A stretch of 64,000 nucleotides of DNA, from the NCBI GenBank assembly GCA_032622095.1, contig CP136062.1:154188875-154252874 (forward strand), written 5' to 3'. A model generated the notes under the pieces. It did not search any database, was not told where the DNA came from, and saw nothing but the letters and a program-made list of their open reading frames with translations. Within the stretch, counting starts at the first letter, position 1, and each line of letters begins with the position of its first letter. Shown in pieces: positions 24,439 to 35,295 of this stretch. Source of the DNA: Siphonodentalium dalli (lineage: Eukaryota; Mollusca; Scaphopoda; Gadilida; Siphonodentaliidae). Made by a program: the position numbers and the translations under genes.

Positions 24439-24770
24439 ATTATGTCCCAGTGCCTCAGACCTGGCGCGGAGTTTACTGGTATTATGGTCCGGCGTCCGCG
24501 TGGTTAACGCTGAAGTTTTCGTTCGGCGCCGATGGTAGTTTATATGGGACTGCAGATGATCAATATGGTGGTTTGTCAACAATACAAGGAACATGGGAAT
24601 CTCAGCCAACAGCTCGGGTAGTATTCATTTGGAAGTATGCTAACACTAACGATGAATACATGATGACAGCAGACATAAGTCAGTATATGGACTCGATGAC
24701 AGGCGAATGGTACGAACTACCGGACGGAAGTCGCTATAATTGGGATGCGGCATTAGAGAACCACCCATGA
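24439..24770 (+). CDS. Terminal exon of an unnamed protein with a predicted beta-barrel-like domain
   Basis: A 3' splice site (ctcttcttgtag at 24438) opens a 110-codon frame ending TGA at 24768-24770; acceptor phase 1. The protein has alternating hydrophobic strands and repeated Trp/Gly turns: WRGVYWYYGP, LTLKFSFGADGSLYGTADD, GGLSTIQGTWES, VVFIWKYANT and MTGEWYELPDG. This W-G-Y...G-x-G-x-D...G-x-W rhythm suggests a small beta-barrel or lipocalin-like fold. That is inference from pattern; I do not recognise a named family. The upstream exon is not visible nearby, but the phase matches the PAN-like exons at 5041 and 54033. A broken copy of its last ~80 bp lies at 26061. A MITE begins eleven bases after the stop, so the original 3' UTR is displaced. 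Confidence 0.6.
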
Positions 24771-24781
24771 TTTGTCGTTAA

Positions 24782-25027
24782 CCCTTTCATGACTGGAGTA
24801 TCCTGCAAGTTTGTGGGAAAACCCTGTGCCTATGCATTCACTAATATATGCGAGTCTCCCATATGGAGAGTCGCCTATAAGAGGATACATATATAAGAGG
24901 CCTAACAATATTTACCTTGACCTTGTAAGCCAGTTCGAGGCTCCCGATGGGAGACTCGTATATATAAGAGAATGCACTGGCGCATGATCTTTAATTCTGC
25001 ACCAGCGCAGCTCCCGTCATAAAAGGG
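24782..25027. mobile_element. piggyBac-type MITE directly after the stop codon
   Basis: Flanked by TTAA on both sides (24778-24781 and 25028-25031). The ends are inverted: ccctttcatgactggag on the left, ctcccgtcataaaaggg on the right. TTAA duplication with a CCCT end is the piggyBac signature. The interior carries two imperfect palindromes built on gtgcctatgcattc, atatatgcgag and tatataagag, shared with elements at 49535 and 51729. The sequence after the right TTAA (tcaa-ttcaacgacac) resembles that after the broken exon copy at 26140, which has no MITE. Confidence 0.8.
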
Positions 25028-25189
25028 TTAATCAAGTTCAACGACACGTCAGCCATCATATAAGTGGAGATGAATTTCTGACGTGGCTATAGAGGGTATC
25101 AAATGAGTGTATGCACCTTGGAGTTTCCATGGCAACAGCATCCCGCCCCTCCTGGACCAGATCTAAAACCAAAATTTGCTGAAGATAAA

Positions 25190-26035
25190 ATGCAATAGCG
25201 ATGTGACTAATGGGTGAACATAACCAACTTCAATTGCGGAACATCAATCTTATCATCAATCTGATATAGAAACATATATTGTGTTGTTGGTCTAAAAACA
25301 CCCCCTTTAATGATTGCTGGGAAAATTAAACAATGAGAACAATATCAAGCTTTATATATGTGTGTAAACGGTATGTGGGGCATGAAATAGTGCCTGTCAT
25401 TTGCAGAATGGGGTCCCCAGATGGTGAATTTGGTGATGCTATCCTGTACAGCGGGCTATATAGCATCACCAAATTCCCCTCTGGGATCTCATTCTGCTTA
25501 GGACTCATCTTCTGAGAAGTCTATATATGGTCTACAATTAACATTGTTTATAGATACTTTTTCCTTTCAGTTCAGTTACTATATCACTAATTTGGTGAGG
25601 TAAAATGCATAATCGATGTGACTAATGGGTGAATATCACCAACTTCAACTGGGTAACTTCAATATGACCCTATAGTTCTCCCATATCAGTTGAGTCCTAG
25701 GCTGAATGAGGTGAATTTGGTGACGCTAGCACGCGCCGTGTGGGATGGCGTCACTAAATTCACCACCAGTAGACATCATTCTGCAAATGACAGACACACT
25801 ATATCTAGACTTGCCTGATGGAAATTTGACCCTCCACCCCCTTACTAACTTGTTTAATATAGTTAGTTAACTTGTGTACATCACCAACTTCAACTGGGGA
25901 ACTTCAATCTGATCCTAGGTCTGCCATATCAATTGAGGGCCTAAGCAGAATGAGGTACCCAGAGGGTGAATTTAGTGATGCTAGCCCGCTATGCCACATA
26001 CCGTCACTAAATTCACCCCTTTTACAAATGTCTAC
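25190..26035. repeat. Three tandem copies of a palindromic repeat
   Basis: Each copy has a lead segment (caccaacttcaactggggaa) and then a hairpin of about 80-95 bp with arms like ggtgaatttggtgatgcta and its complement. The hairpins are near 25405-25500, 25703-25800 and 25944-26025. Arms end at cagaatg/cattctg in the first. A fourth copy is at about 62525-62660. Probably a MITE family; no target duplication assigned. Confidence 0.7.
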
Positions 26036-26060
26036 CCATTCGACAAGCCTCCGAATGCGT

Positions 26061-26139
26061 GGACTCAACGACAGGCGAATGTACGATCTAATATACGGAA
26101 CACTCTATAATTGGGAGGCGGCACTCGAGAACCACCCGT
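26061..26139 (+). pseudogene. Broken copy of the end of the 24439 exon
   Basis: About 80 bp match the 3' end of the exon at 24439-24770: ggactc-acaggcgaat, then ctataattgggaggcggcac and gagaaccaccc. One base is deleted (gaatgtacg against gaatggtacg), shifting the frame, and the stop codon position is changed (ccgtgg against ccatga). Upstream similarity fades quickly. It is a partial duplicate, not a gene. Confidence 0.75.
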
Positions 26140-26304
26140 GGCGTATTCATTGGTCAAAATCAACGACACTTCAAATAATAATCCTGAATACATCTTTAAT
26201 ATAAAATGGATAAATAAAATCTTTTAAAAATTGACTGGTTGTTGCTATAGTCCAGGCGTCTCCAGTGCTTGCTGCAGGACAACGTTCTGGGGTAGCATTC
26301 CAGA

Positions 26305-26330
26305 TACAGAGAGAGAGAGAGGGAGAGAGA
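26305..26330 (+). repeat. Short (GA)n microsatellite
   Basis: A short GA-rich simple repeat with one interruption, between the broken exon copy and satellite A. Confidence 0.8.
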
Positions 26331-26559
26331 GATCCGTTACCAACGTTACATATATAAGTTACGGTCAGATTTGAACGGTAATGTGCTTGAAATGGATACA
26401 AATGTCAAATAGTCGTTATCCAGACGATATTCTGATAAACTTCACCTCGAGATATTAACCAAATGTTCACACAGTTGCCCTTTTCGTGCCATTTTCGCTT
26501 CAATAAGAAACCGCATTGATCGCTATATTTATATGCTGGAAAATGCTACCAAACACTCA

Positions 26560-27800
26560 CAGAGATGCGCGCTGGGAGAACCCCTCTGGTCCTATGCTGA
26601 CACAATATAGACCACTCTATCACGATCTATCTGCAATTAGACTGCCTTATTGGTTTAAGGCCATATCAGATTAACCACTTTCGTGATAATATCGCTATAT
26701 GTTCCAAATGGTATCAGATTCTCACACAGATATGCGCACAAACGGAAGCACTAGGATCACCTCCCCTGTCCTATGTTGATACCACATTGACTACATTATC
26801 ACATTCTAACTGCAATTAGACTGGACTATTGGCAATACGGCCATTTAAATTTAACAGAAACTTATCCTCGTTCGTTATAATATCGATATATACAGCCTGT
26901 GGTACCTGAATCTAACACAGAGATGCGCACAGACGGAAGGGCTGTGGCATACAAACTTGTTGCCTATAAGGCCATATCAGATTAATCACTTTCGTGATAA
27001 TATCGTTATATTCGGCTAAATGGTACCCGACTCTCACACAGAGATACACACAACCGGAAGAGCTAGGGTCGCCCTTCATGTCCTATATTAACACAACACA
27101 ACTTTTGCCCATAAAGCCATCTAAATTTAAACAAGTTCATGCTAATAACGCTATATGCTGCCAAATGGTACCCGCCTCTCACACAGATATGTGCACAATC
27201 GGAGATGCTATGATCACACCTCCTGGCCTACTCTGATACAAAATAGACTACTTTATCAATGATCTAACTGCAAATAGACAACCATTTTGCTTATAAGGCC
27301 ATATAAACTTAAAGTGTTCGTTGTTATGAGTCATCGCGTTTATCGCTATATATGTGGACAAAGGACACCCGAATCTCACACACAGATACGCACAATGCGG
27401 CCATTTCAATTTAACAGAAACTTAACCACGTTCGTTATAATATCGATATATGCAGCCAATGGTACCCGACTCTCACACAGAGACACACAACCGGAAGAGC
27501 TAGGGTCACCCATCATGTCCTATATTCACACAACATTGACTACTCTATCACAATCTTACTACAATTAGAAAGTGTTCGTTGTTATGTCATCGAATTTATC
27601 GATATATGTGGAGAAAGGACATCCGAATCTCACACAGAGATGCGCACAATTGAAAGCTCTACCATCGCCCATCGGGTTCTATTCTGATACAAAATAGACT
27701 ACTCTATCACGATCTAACTGCAAATAGACTGCCTTTTTGCTTATAAGGCCATATAAACTTAACAACTGTTCGCTGTAATAAGTAATCGCATGTATCGCTA
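26560..27800 (-). repeat. Satellite A, left array (minus orientation)
   Basis: About eight degenerate units of 110-200 bp, each with tctcacacagagatgcgcac, gaccactctatcacgatct, taactgcaaatagac and ataaggccatataaactta. It is the reverse complement of the array at 39185-40920. ORFs within it are by-products. Confidence 0.85.
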
Positions 27801-28019
27801 TATGCTAGTGGGATGTGCTAGTTGGAATACAAAGCTCGAGCTAGTATAGTTGGAATACAGAATGAGCTAGTCCACTATAGATTCACTGAGCGGGAACTGC
27901 GACGTGATTAATTGTTAAACTGAGTTTATTACGCCACCTGTGGTGTTTCTAGCTTCTGAGATTTTGATATTGCGTGGTGGACAGGGCGAATGTATTCTTG
28001 GAGATTGTTTTTACCTTAC

Positions 28020-28440
28020 TTAATCGTACCGATATAATCAAGTAGATGCCGAAATTGTAAAGTTAACGCCACCGGTGTATAATACGTTTATGAAAATATG
28101 ATAAATCGTATCGATAGAGTCAGGACAGGCTCAAATTGTAAACTTAAAGTCACCAGTGTAATAATATGTTGTTGAAAATATAAATAATTTGATAGACTGA
28201 AAATAATATATAACCCATTGGGAGCCCCTGATGTATTCTTGTTTGTACCTTACTCAATCGTACCGATAGAATCACGTAGATGCTTAAATTGTAAAGTTAA
28301 CGCCACCGGTGTATAATACGTTTTTGAAAATGTGTTAAATCGTATCGATAGAGTCAGGACAGGCTGAAATTGTAAACTTAAAGTCACTTGTTGTTGAAAA
28401 TATAAATAATCTGATAGACTGAAAATACCGTGTAACCCAT
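28020..28440. repeat. About 235-bp tandem unit in the left arm (mirrored at 36120-36600)
   Basis: Two tandem units share cttactcaatcgtaccgata, taaagttaacgccaccggtg, aatcgtatcgatagagtcag and attgtaaacttaaagtcacc. The right arm holds the inverted counterparts, with one extra partial unit. This unequal copy number shows the arms are not being perfectly homogenised. Confidence 0.8.
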
Positions 28441-29939
28441 TGAGAACCCCTGGTTTAGTGAAGTGCATGATTCACCTCCATCTTTATTTTCTGGAATTAT
28501 CACCAAGATTTCTCCACTCTATTCTCTTAAAATGTACCCTGGTCGGTCATATTCTTTTGATAATTCTATCTAAATACATCTTAGCTACTATTCGGATCTG
28601 CTGTCCCGGTCGAAGAAGGTTTAGTTTGACCAAAACGGCTATTGACAAAAGTTTGTTTACAAAAATTGAGCATACTCAATGACCCGTAGGCCGTACACGC
28701 TGTAAATTTTGTATCGAAAACAAATTCAATTTCTTCCATCTAAAACATAATTACGCGCTGAACTCTGTCATTTTAAGAATATAGTAGTATTATACACATA
28801 CACACCAAGTTTCAGCTCAAAATTTTGAAAAATGACAGTTTTATAGACATAAATCGATTTTAATGGGAAATCCTGACCTGTGTTAAATTTATCATCGAAA
28901 AAAAAAATTCATTTTTTCGATCTAAGAAATAATTACGTGATGTACCCTGTCATATTTGACCGGTTCTACCTGACAATTGTGTGACAGTACAGTCGCGTTA
29001 CTTTATACGTCAACATTGGTCATTATCACTCGACAAATTTATTTCGGTCTATCGTATCAGTATCAACCCCTATTTCCCCCGCGTAGCCTGACTAAGTGTC
29101 TTTATCGCTCCACTAATTTGTATCGTTTCATCGGTATGAATTCCATATCCAATTATCCACATATAACCAACCCAACCTCTAATCCCGGTCCAATTTATTT
29201 ATTTCTTTCATCGGTAAATAGTCATGTTACGTAATATTTTATCTCGTGATACTTGTACTTATATGTCTATGGTATTACTATAGTATACCGTATATGTATA
29301 TCAATTGCTATTCCTTTCTATATAATCCTGGTGCCAACTATAGTGATAATTTCAGACCCCCCCCCAATTTTATATAATTGCTGCTTTAGTAGTCACGATG
29401 CATTACATGGCAAAATCGATCCACTAATTTATGTCAGTTCATCAACTTCATCGGTACAAACCCCTTTTTTCTCCGAGTCCATATAACCAACCCAACATCT
29501 TATAGAACTCCATAAATGACTATTCTGGCACTATATAGAGATGACTAAGATTCTGACACCCCCCTATGTTATAGCCTTGTTGCAACAGTAGAGTTGATAT
29601 GCATAATATGTCAACATTGGTCGTTATTGCTCTACAAATTTATATCGGTTCAACCCTTAGTTCCCTGTATCGCCCACCCCTCCCTCAATTTATTTTTTCA
29701 TTTGTATTATAGTCTCGTCACATACACATTTTATCTTTTGTAACTTTTGCTTCAAAGCGTCGAGATCCGCTTTTTGAAATGTAAGCAGGCTTCAAACTCA
29801 TCTTATCCAAGAAAAACTCTGGTTACATAAAAAAATTGTGTATACGGTGTACGCGCATTTGTTGCGTTAAAAACCAAAGGTCCCAAGTCAAGGTCCAAAT
29901 CCCCAACACACTGATGTGAGGTTTAACTCCATCTACATA

Positions 29940-30068
29940 CAGTAATGTCCAAAGTAATTCATCACTTAACCACAGCAAAATTGTGTGTATTTTTTCATGA
30001 TTCTAAATCCTGAAAAATTACCCATAATTATGCTGTGGTTAAAGGGTCAATTACTTTTGGCATTACTG
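29940..30068. mobile_element. Tc1/mariner-type palindromic MITE, copy 1
   Basis: A 129-bp near-palindrome with ends cagtaatgtccaaagtaatt and the complement ending cattactg, flanked by TA on both sides, as expected for Tc1/mariner-type insertions. Arms also share ccacttaaccacagca. Confidence 0.8.
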
Positions 30069-30114
30069 TAACCAATATAAGGATTTGAGGTTTAATGATA
30101 ACTCAATCATCATA

Positions 30115-30239
30115 CAGTAATGTTCAAAACAATTGACCACTTAACCACAGCAGAATAATGGGTAATTTGAGGATTGTAAATGCTGAAAAAATACATAATT
30201 CTGCTGTGGTTAAGTGGTCAATTACTTTGGGCATTACTG
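30115..30239. mobile_element. Tc1/mariner-type palindromic MITE, copy 2
   Basis: Same 125-bp palindrome, TA-flanked. It is separated from copies 1 and 3 by a ~45-bp link (accaatataaggatttgagg, then tttaatgataactcaatc) that is itself repeated, so the whole ~173-bp block was tandemly duplicated after insertion. Confidence 0.8.
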
Positions 30240-30285
30240 TAACCAATATAAGGATTTGAGGTTTAATGATAACTCAATCCTCATA

Positions 30286-30406
30286 CAGTAATGTCCAAAG
30301 TAATTGACCACAGCAAAATTATTGGTAAATTTTCAGGATTTCAAATCCTGAAAAATTACCAATAATTCTGATGTGGTTAAGTGGTCAATTACTTTGGGTA
30401 TTACTG
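30286..30406. mobile_element. Tc1/mariner-type palindromic MITE, copy 3
   Basis: Same palindrome, 121 bp, lacking the cacttaac part on one side. TA-flanked. Confidence 0.75.
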
Positions 30407-31413
30407 TAACCAATACAAGGATGTGAGGTTTAATGAGAACTCCATCCATATAACTAATAATTATGTGTGAAAATCAAAACAAAATAAATTCCATGATGGC
30501 GTCCAATATGGACTGCCTAATTCTGCTCCAAAACATGTATATTCAATATATGGATGTTTATTGGGGGAAACCGATTATTTCAATGATATTTTCATTAACT
30601 GTGATCCAAAACCCGACTTACGGGAGCGTGCGACTGTATCTTAAGCATATGTGCCTATTTAATGAGCCAACAATTGGAATCCCAACAGAGAAGATTGGCG
30701 TGGGTCCCTTGCGCGATCTGTCCATCGAAAACTATTTAGACATCTCAAGACACGTAAGACCCAATAAGTTAATATACAGAATAGATACATCTATTGCCTG
30801 AGTGACTAATATTTATATTTGTTACAATGAGGTCAAATAGTTGCGAAGCCAGCACCACAATTCTTTCCCTCCATAGTAAATCTTAAAACAACTTCTAAAG
30901 AATTAATAATTCACCTTATATTTGGTATGAAGCGTCCTTGGTTAACTGGAGTTCATATTTGTTAACATCACGTCACCAAGGTAATTACTTGCGAAGCCAC
31001 AACTATTTCCCTCCATAGTAATTATCAAAACAACTTCTTAAGAACAATTGACCAGGTCAGTCGCGCAATTATTGGAAGAGCCACGGTCAATCATTTTTTT
31101 TAAAACCAAATGTTACATTTAAATTATTGCTTTATTTAACAAAACAAAAATGAGAAAATTTAACTTTTACTACTTGCTAAATTTTATCTTTTAATTATTT
31201 CATTTAAATTTTAGTATTTACAGTATACTATGTCCAAGTCTTTATAATCTGTTGAGTGACCCCACAGTCGTTTACTTTGTTAGTAATAATTTGAAGGATT
31301 ACTTGTTTAAACGCAATTGTTATCAAAATATTTTATGTATTTTTTATAATTTCTATTTATATGTAATACCATAATCTTGGTGGCGTTACCATTTCTGACT
31401 ATGGTTTTCTTGT

Positions 31414-31988
31414 GAGAACCTGCTGAACTGTTCTCGAAAAAGTGCTGAACAGGATTTTGGACTGCTGAACTGGGATGGTAGTCGGTCAAATGGTATTCGC
31501 TCTCTGTATTTCGTTATGGTCCATCGACTAAAAGAAATTTACATAACCTATACCCAACTAACTTCATTATAATTTAGCTGAACTGCTCCATATATATATG
31601 GACTGCTGAACGGGATTTTGAACTGTTGAACTGGGGTGGTATTTGGCCAATGGTTTCCCCTCCCTGTATATAGTTATGGCCCATCGACTACAAGTCATTT
31701 GCACAACCTAAATACTAAATTCTACTAACTGCGTTATAATTGAGTTAAACAGCGTTCGCGAGAATCTGCTGAACGGGCATGGCGGGAGGTCAAAATGTGT
31801 CCCCTTCCTGCAGTAGGATATAAACCATAATTATATTACGTACCATTTGTACAATCCACGACCGACTACCGTGGTTATAAGTGAGTAAAACTGAAATCGG
31901 GAAATCTGCTGATAAGAATTTTAGGTGGTAACCTGCTGATGAGCAGCTGATTTAGCGGGTTCGGTACTCCCTGCTCCACTAGTAATAA
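31414..31988 (+). repeat. Spacer of the giant inverted repeat, with three degenerate tandem units
   Basis: About three units of 160-190 bp carry ctgctgaacgggattttg, ctccctgtat-agttatggcc and atcgactaca-gtcatttgca motifs. No gene. Confidence 0.7.
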
Positions 31989-33005
31989 ACAAGAAAACCA
32001 TAGTCAAAAATGGTAACGCCACCAAGATTATAGTATTACATATAAATAGAAATTATAAAAAATACATAAAATATTTTGATAACAATTGCGTTTAAACAAG
32101 TAATCCTTCAAATTATTACAAACAAAGTAAGTAAACGATTGTGGGATCACTCAACAGATTATAAAGACTTGGACTTAGTATACTGTAAATACTAAAATTT
32201 AAATGAAATAATTAAAAGATAAAATTTAGCAAGTAGTAAAAGTTAATTTTCTCATTTAATTTTTTTTCGTTTTGTTAAATAAAGCAATAATTTAAATGTA
32301 ACATTTGGTTTAAAAAAAATGATTGACCGTGGCTCTTCCAATAATTGTGCGACTGACCTGGTCAATTGTTCTTAAGAAGTTGTTTTGAGAATTACTATGG
32401 AGGGAAATAGTTATGGCTGTGGCTTCGCAAGTAATTAACTTGGTGACGTGATGTTAACAAATCTGAACTCCATACCAAATATAAGGTAAATTAATAATTC
32501 TTTAGAAGTTGTTTTAAGATTTACTATGGAGGGAAAGAATTGTGGTGCTGGCTTCGCAACTATTTGACCTCATTGTAACAAATATAAATATTAGTCACTC
32601 AGGCAATAGATGTATCTATTCTGTATATTAAGTTATTGGGTCTTACGTGTCTTGAGATGTCTAAATAGTTTTCGATGGACAGATCGCACAAGGGACCCAC
32701 GCCAATCTTCTGTTGGGATTCCAATTGTTGGCTTATTAAATATGCACATATGCTTAAGATACAGTCGCGCACGAAGCACGCTCCCGTAAGTCGGGTTTTG
32801 GAACCCAGTTAATGAAAATATCATTGAAATAATCGGTTTCCCCCAATAAACATCCATATATTCAATATACAGGTTTTGGAGCAGAATTAGGCAGTCCATA
32901 TTCGACGCCATCATTGAATTTATTTTGTTTTGTTTTAATTTTCACACATATTTATTAGTTATGTGGATGGAGTTCTCATTAAACCTCACATCCTTATATT
33001 GGTTA

Positions 33006-33134
33006 CAGTAATGCCCAAAGTAATTGACCACTTAACCACAGCAGAATTATGGGTATTTTTTCAGCATTTAAAATCCTGATAAATTACCCATTATTCTGCT
33101 GTGCTTAAGTGGTCAATTACTTTGAACATTACTG
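33006..33134. mobile_element. Tc1/mariner-type palindromic MITE in the right arm, copy 1
   Basis: TA-flanked palindrome with ends cagtaatgcccaaagtaatt and the complement ending cattactg. It is the mirrored counterpart of the left-arm series; only two copies exist in this arm against three in the left. Confidence 0.8.
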
Positions 33135-33180
33135 TATGAGGATTGAGTTATCATTAAACCTCAAATCCTTATATTGGTTA

Positions 33181-33309
33181 CAGTAATGCCCAAAGTAATT
33201 GGCCACTTAACCACATCATAATTATGGGTAATTTTTCAGGATTTAAAATCATGAAAAAATACCCATAATTTTGCTGTGGTTAAGTGATCAATTACTTTGG
33301 ACATTACTG
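33181..33309. mobile_element. Tc1/mariner-type palindromic MITE in the right arm, copy 2
   Basis: As the preceding copy, TA-flanked. It is the mirror of the element at 29940-30068. Confidence 0.8.
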
Positions 33310-34180
33310 TATGTAGATGGAGTTAAACATCACAACAGTGTGTTGGGGATTTGGAACTTGACTTTGGACCTTTGGTTTTTAACGCAACAAATGCGCGTAC
33401 ACCTTATACACAAATATCTTATGTAACCAGAGTTTTTCTTGGATAAGATGAGTTTGAAGCCTGCTAACATTTCAAAATGTTGTCAGTTTTGTATTCTCTG
33501 CAGCGGAACTCGACGCATTGAAGCAAAAGTTACAAGAGATAAAATGTGTACGTAACGAGACTATAATACAAATGAAAAAAAATAAATTCAGGGAGGGGTG
33601 GGCGATACAGGGAACTACGTGTTGAACCGATATAAATTTATAGAGCGATAATGACCAATGTTGACATATTATGCATCTCAACTCTACTGAACATTGCAAC
33701 AAGGCTATAAAATATGTTGTGTCAGAATCTTAGTCATCTCTATATAGTGCCAGAATAGTCATTTATGGACTACTATAAGATGTTGGGTTGGTACGTTATA
33801 TGGACTCGGAGAAAAAAGGGGTTTGTACCGATGAACTGACATAAATTAGTGGAGCGATGTTGCCATGTAATGTATCGCGATTGTACTAAAGCAGCAATGA
33901 CATAAAATGGGGGGGGGTATGATATTATCTCTATCTCTATAGATGGCACCAGGATTATATAGAAAGGAATAGCAATTGATATACGTATACGGTATACTAT
34001 AGTAATACCATAGACATATAAGTACAAGTATCACGCGATAAAATATTAAGTAACGTGACTATAGCGATGAAAAAATTAAATAAATTGGACCGGGATTAGA
34101 GGTTGGGTTGGTTATATGTGGATAATTGGATATGGAATTCATACCGATGAAACGATACAAATTAGTGGAGCGATAAAGAC

Positions 34181-35295
34181 CATTGTTATCCTTCATCCCA
34201 TTTTCCTCTCTTCTGATTGGCTGAGAGTGCGTCACATGGCGGGCGATAAATCACCATATTACCCTCGAGGGTAACATTGTCTCAGTTATTGACCGCTCAG
34301 CTGTTACCAGTAAACATAGAACTACGAAGAACTCACCGCGCAGAGATTCTCTGAAAGCTCTCTGATAATTTTGAAAAACACTGTTTTTATAAACCCCACT
34401 GTTTCATAACAACCGCGAACTGTGGTGTTTGCTAATTTGCATAATTGTGTGTTTTTTATTTGCAACTAAAGCACGCTATGTATAAATGGTGTTATCACAG
34501 ACACATATCTGTTATAAGGTGTAATATTCATATTGGACCTTTTTTATATCAATAATAAAGACCGTGGGACAAATATATAAACCTTATTATGTAGTTGGTA
34601 TGCTGTAGACAATTGCACATACGATGTACATACGTTACAACTACGTTTATGTACTTGATCAAATAGCCACTCTTTGCTGTTTATCAATTGATTATTTCTT
34701 TTCTTCAATACATTCATCAGACTTCAGAGAATACCCGTATGTTGCGTAACGATCTGTGACAGATGTCAATTTCTTTTTGCACTACTACAACGTGTTAGTT
34801 CCACATTTTAGCATTCTGGAAATTAACACGTCTGTCGGCGTCTTCACGCTCATTTGAAACGAAACCGAACATTTCGCTGCATGGCTACTCAACTTCGAAA
34901 TTGCTTTACTCCTTTTTCCGTGAACCGATTTCCACAATGCAACCAGCAAACTGACCGGAGAATATCTGCGCAAATGACGGGTATGTTAATTGATCCAGAT
35001 TATGAATGTTTTATTTTCTAAATAGCGATGATTCCAACATAAAATTAACTTTTCGAACTGGATTAAAGAATATATGCGCGCATTTATACCTGCTATTAAG
35101 GAGGTTCGTGTGTACTTCATTGTCAGATAACAAAACAGTTATCACCCTTGTTTTCGTGAGACACGGGGATTTGTCGCCGCTCTCGACCTGGAATGTCACC
35201 CTCGGGCCTGGCGGCCCTCGGGTGACATTCCAGGTCTCGAGCGGGCGACAAATCCCCGTGTCTCACTCAATCGCGGGCGATAACTGTATAATGTT
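34181..35295. mobile_element. 1.1-kb insertion present in only one arm of the inverted repeat
   Basis: The left arm gives the empty site (rc gataaagacacttagtc). In the right arm the same sequence is split at gac, with gac on both sides (34178-34180 and 35296-35298), so the insertion made a 3-bp duplication. The ends are weakly inverted (cattgttatc; gataactgtataatgtt). Near its right end is a strong internal palindrome (35129-35290) with arms gtgagacacggggatttgtc and ctggaatgtcaccctcgggc. No protein domain was seen. Superfamily unresolved. Confidence 0.75.

Noticed and set aside
30463-30801. 112-codon ORF with a mirror copy at 32633-32914
   Set aside because: Conserved only because it sits in both arms of the inverted repeat; no domain, and the copies have diverged at both ends.
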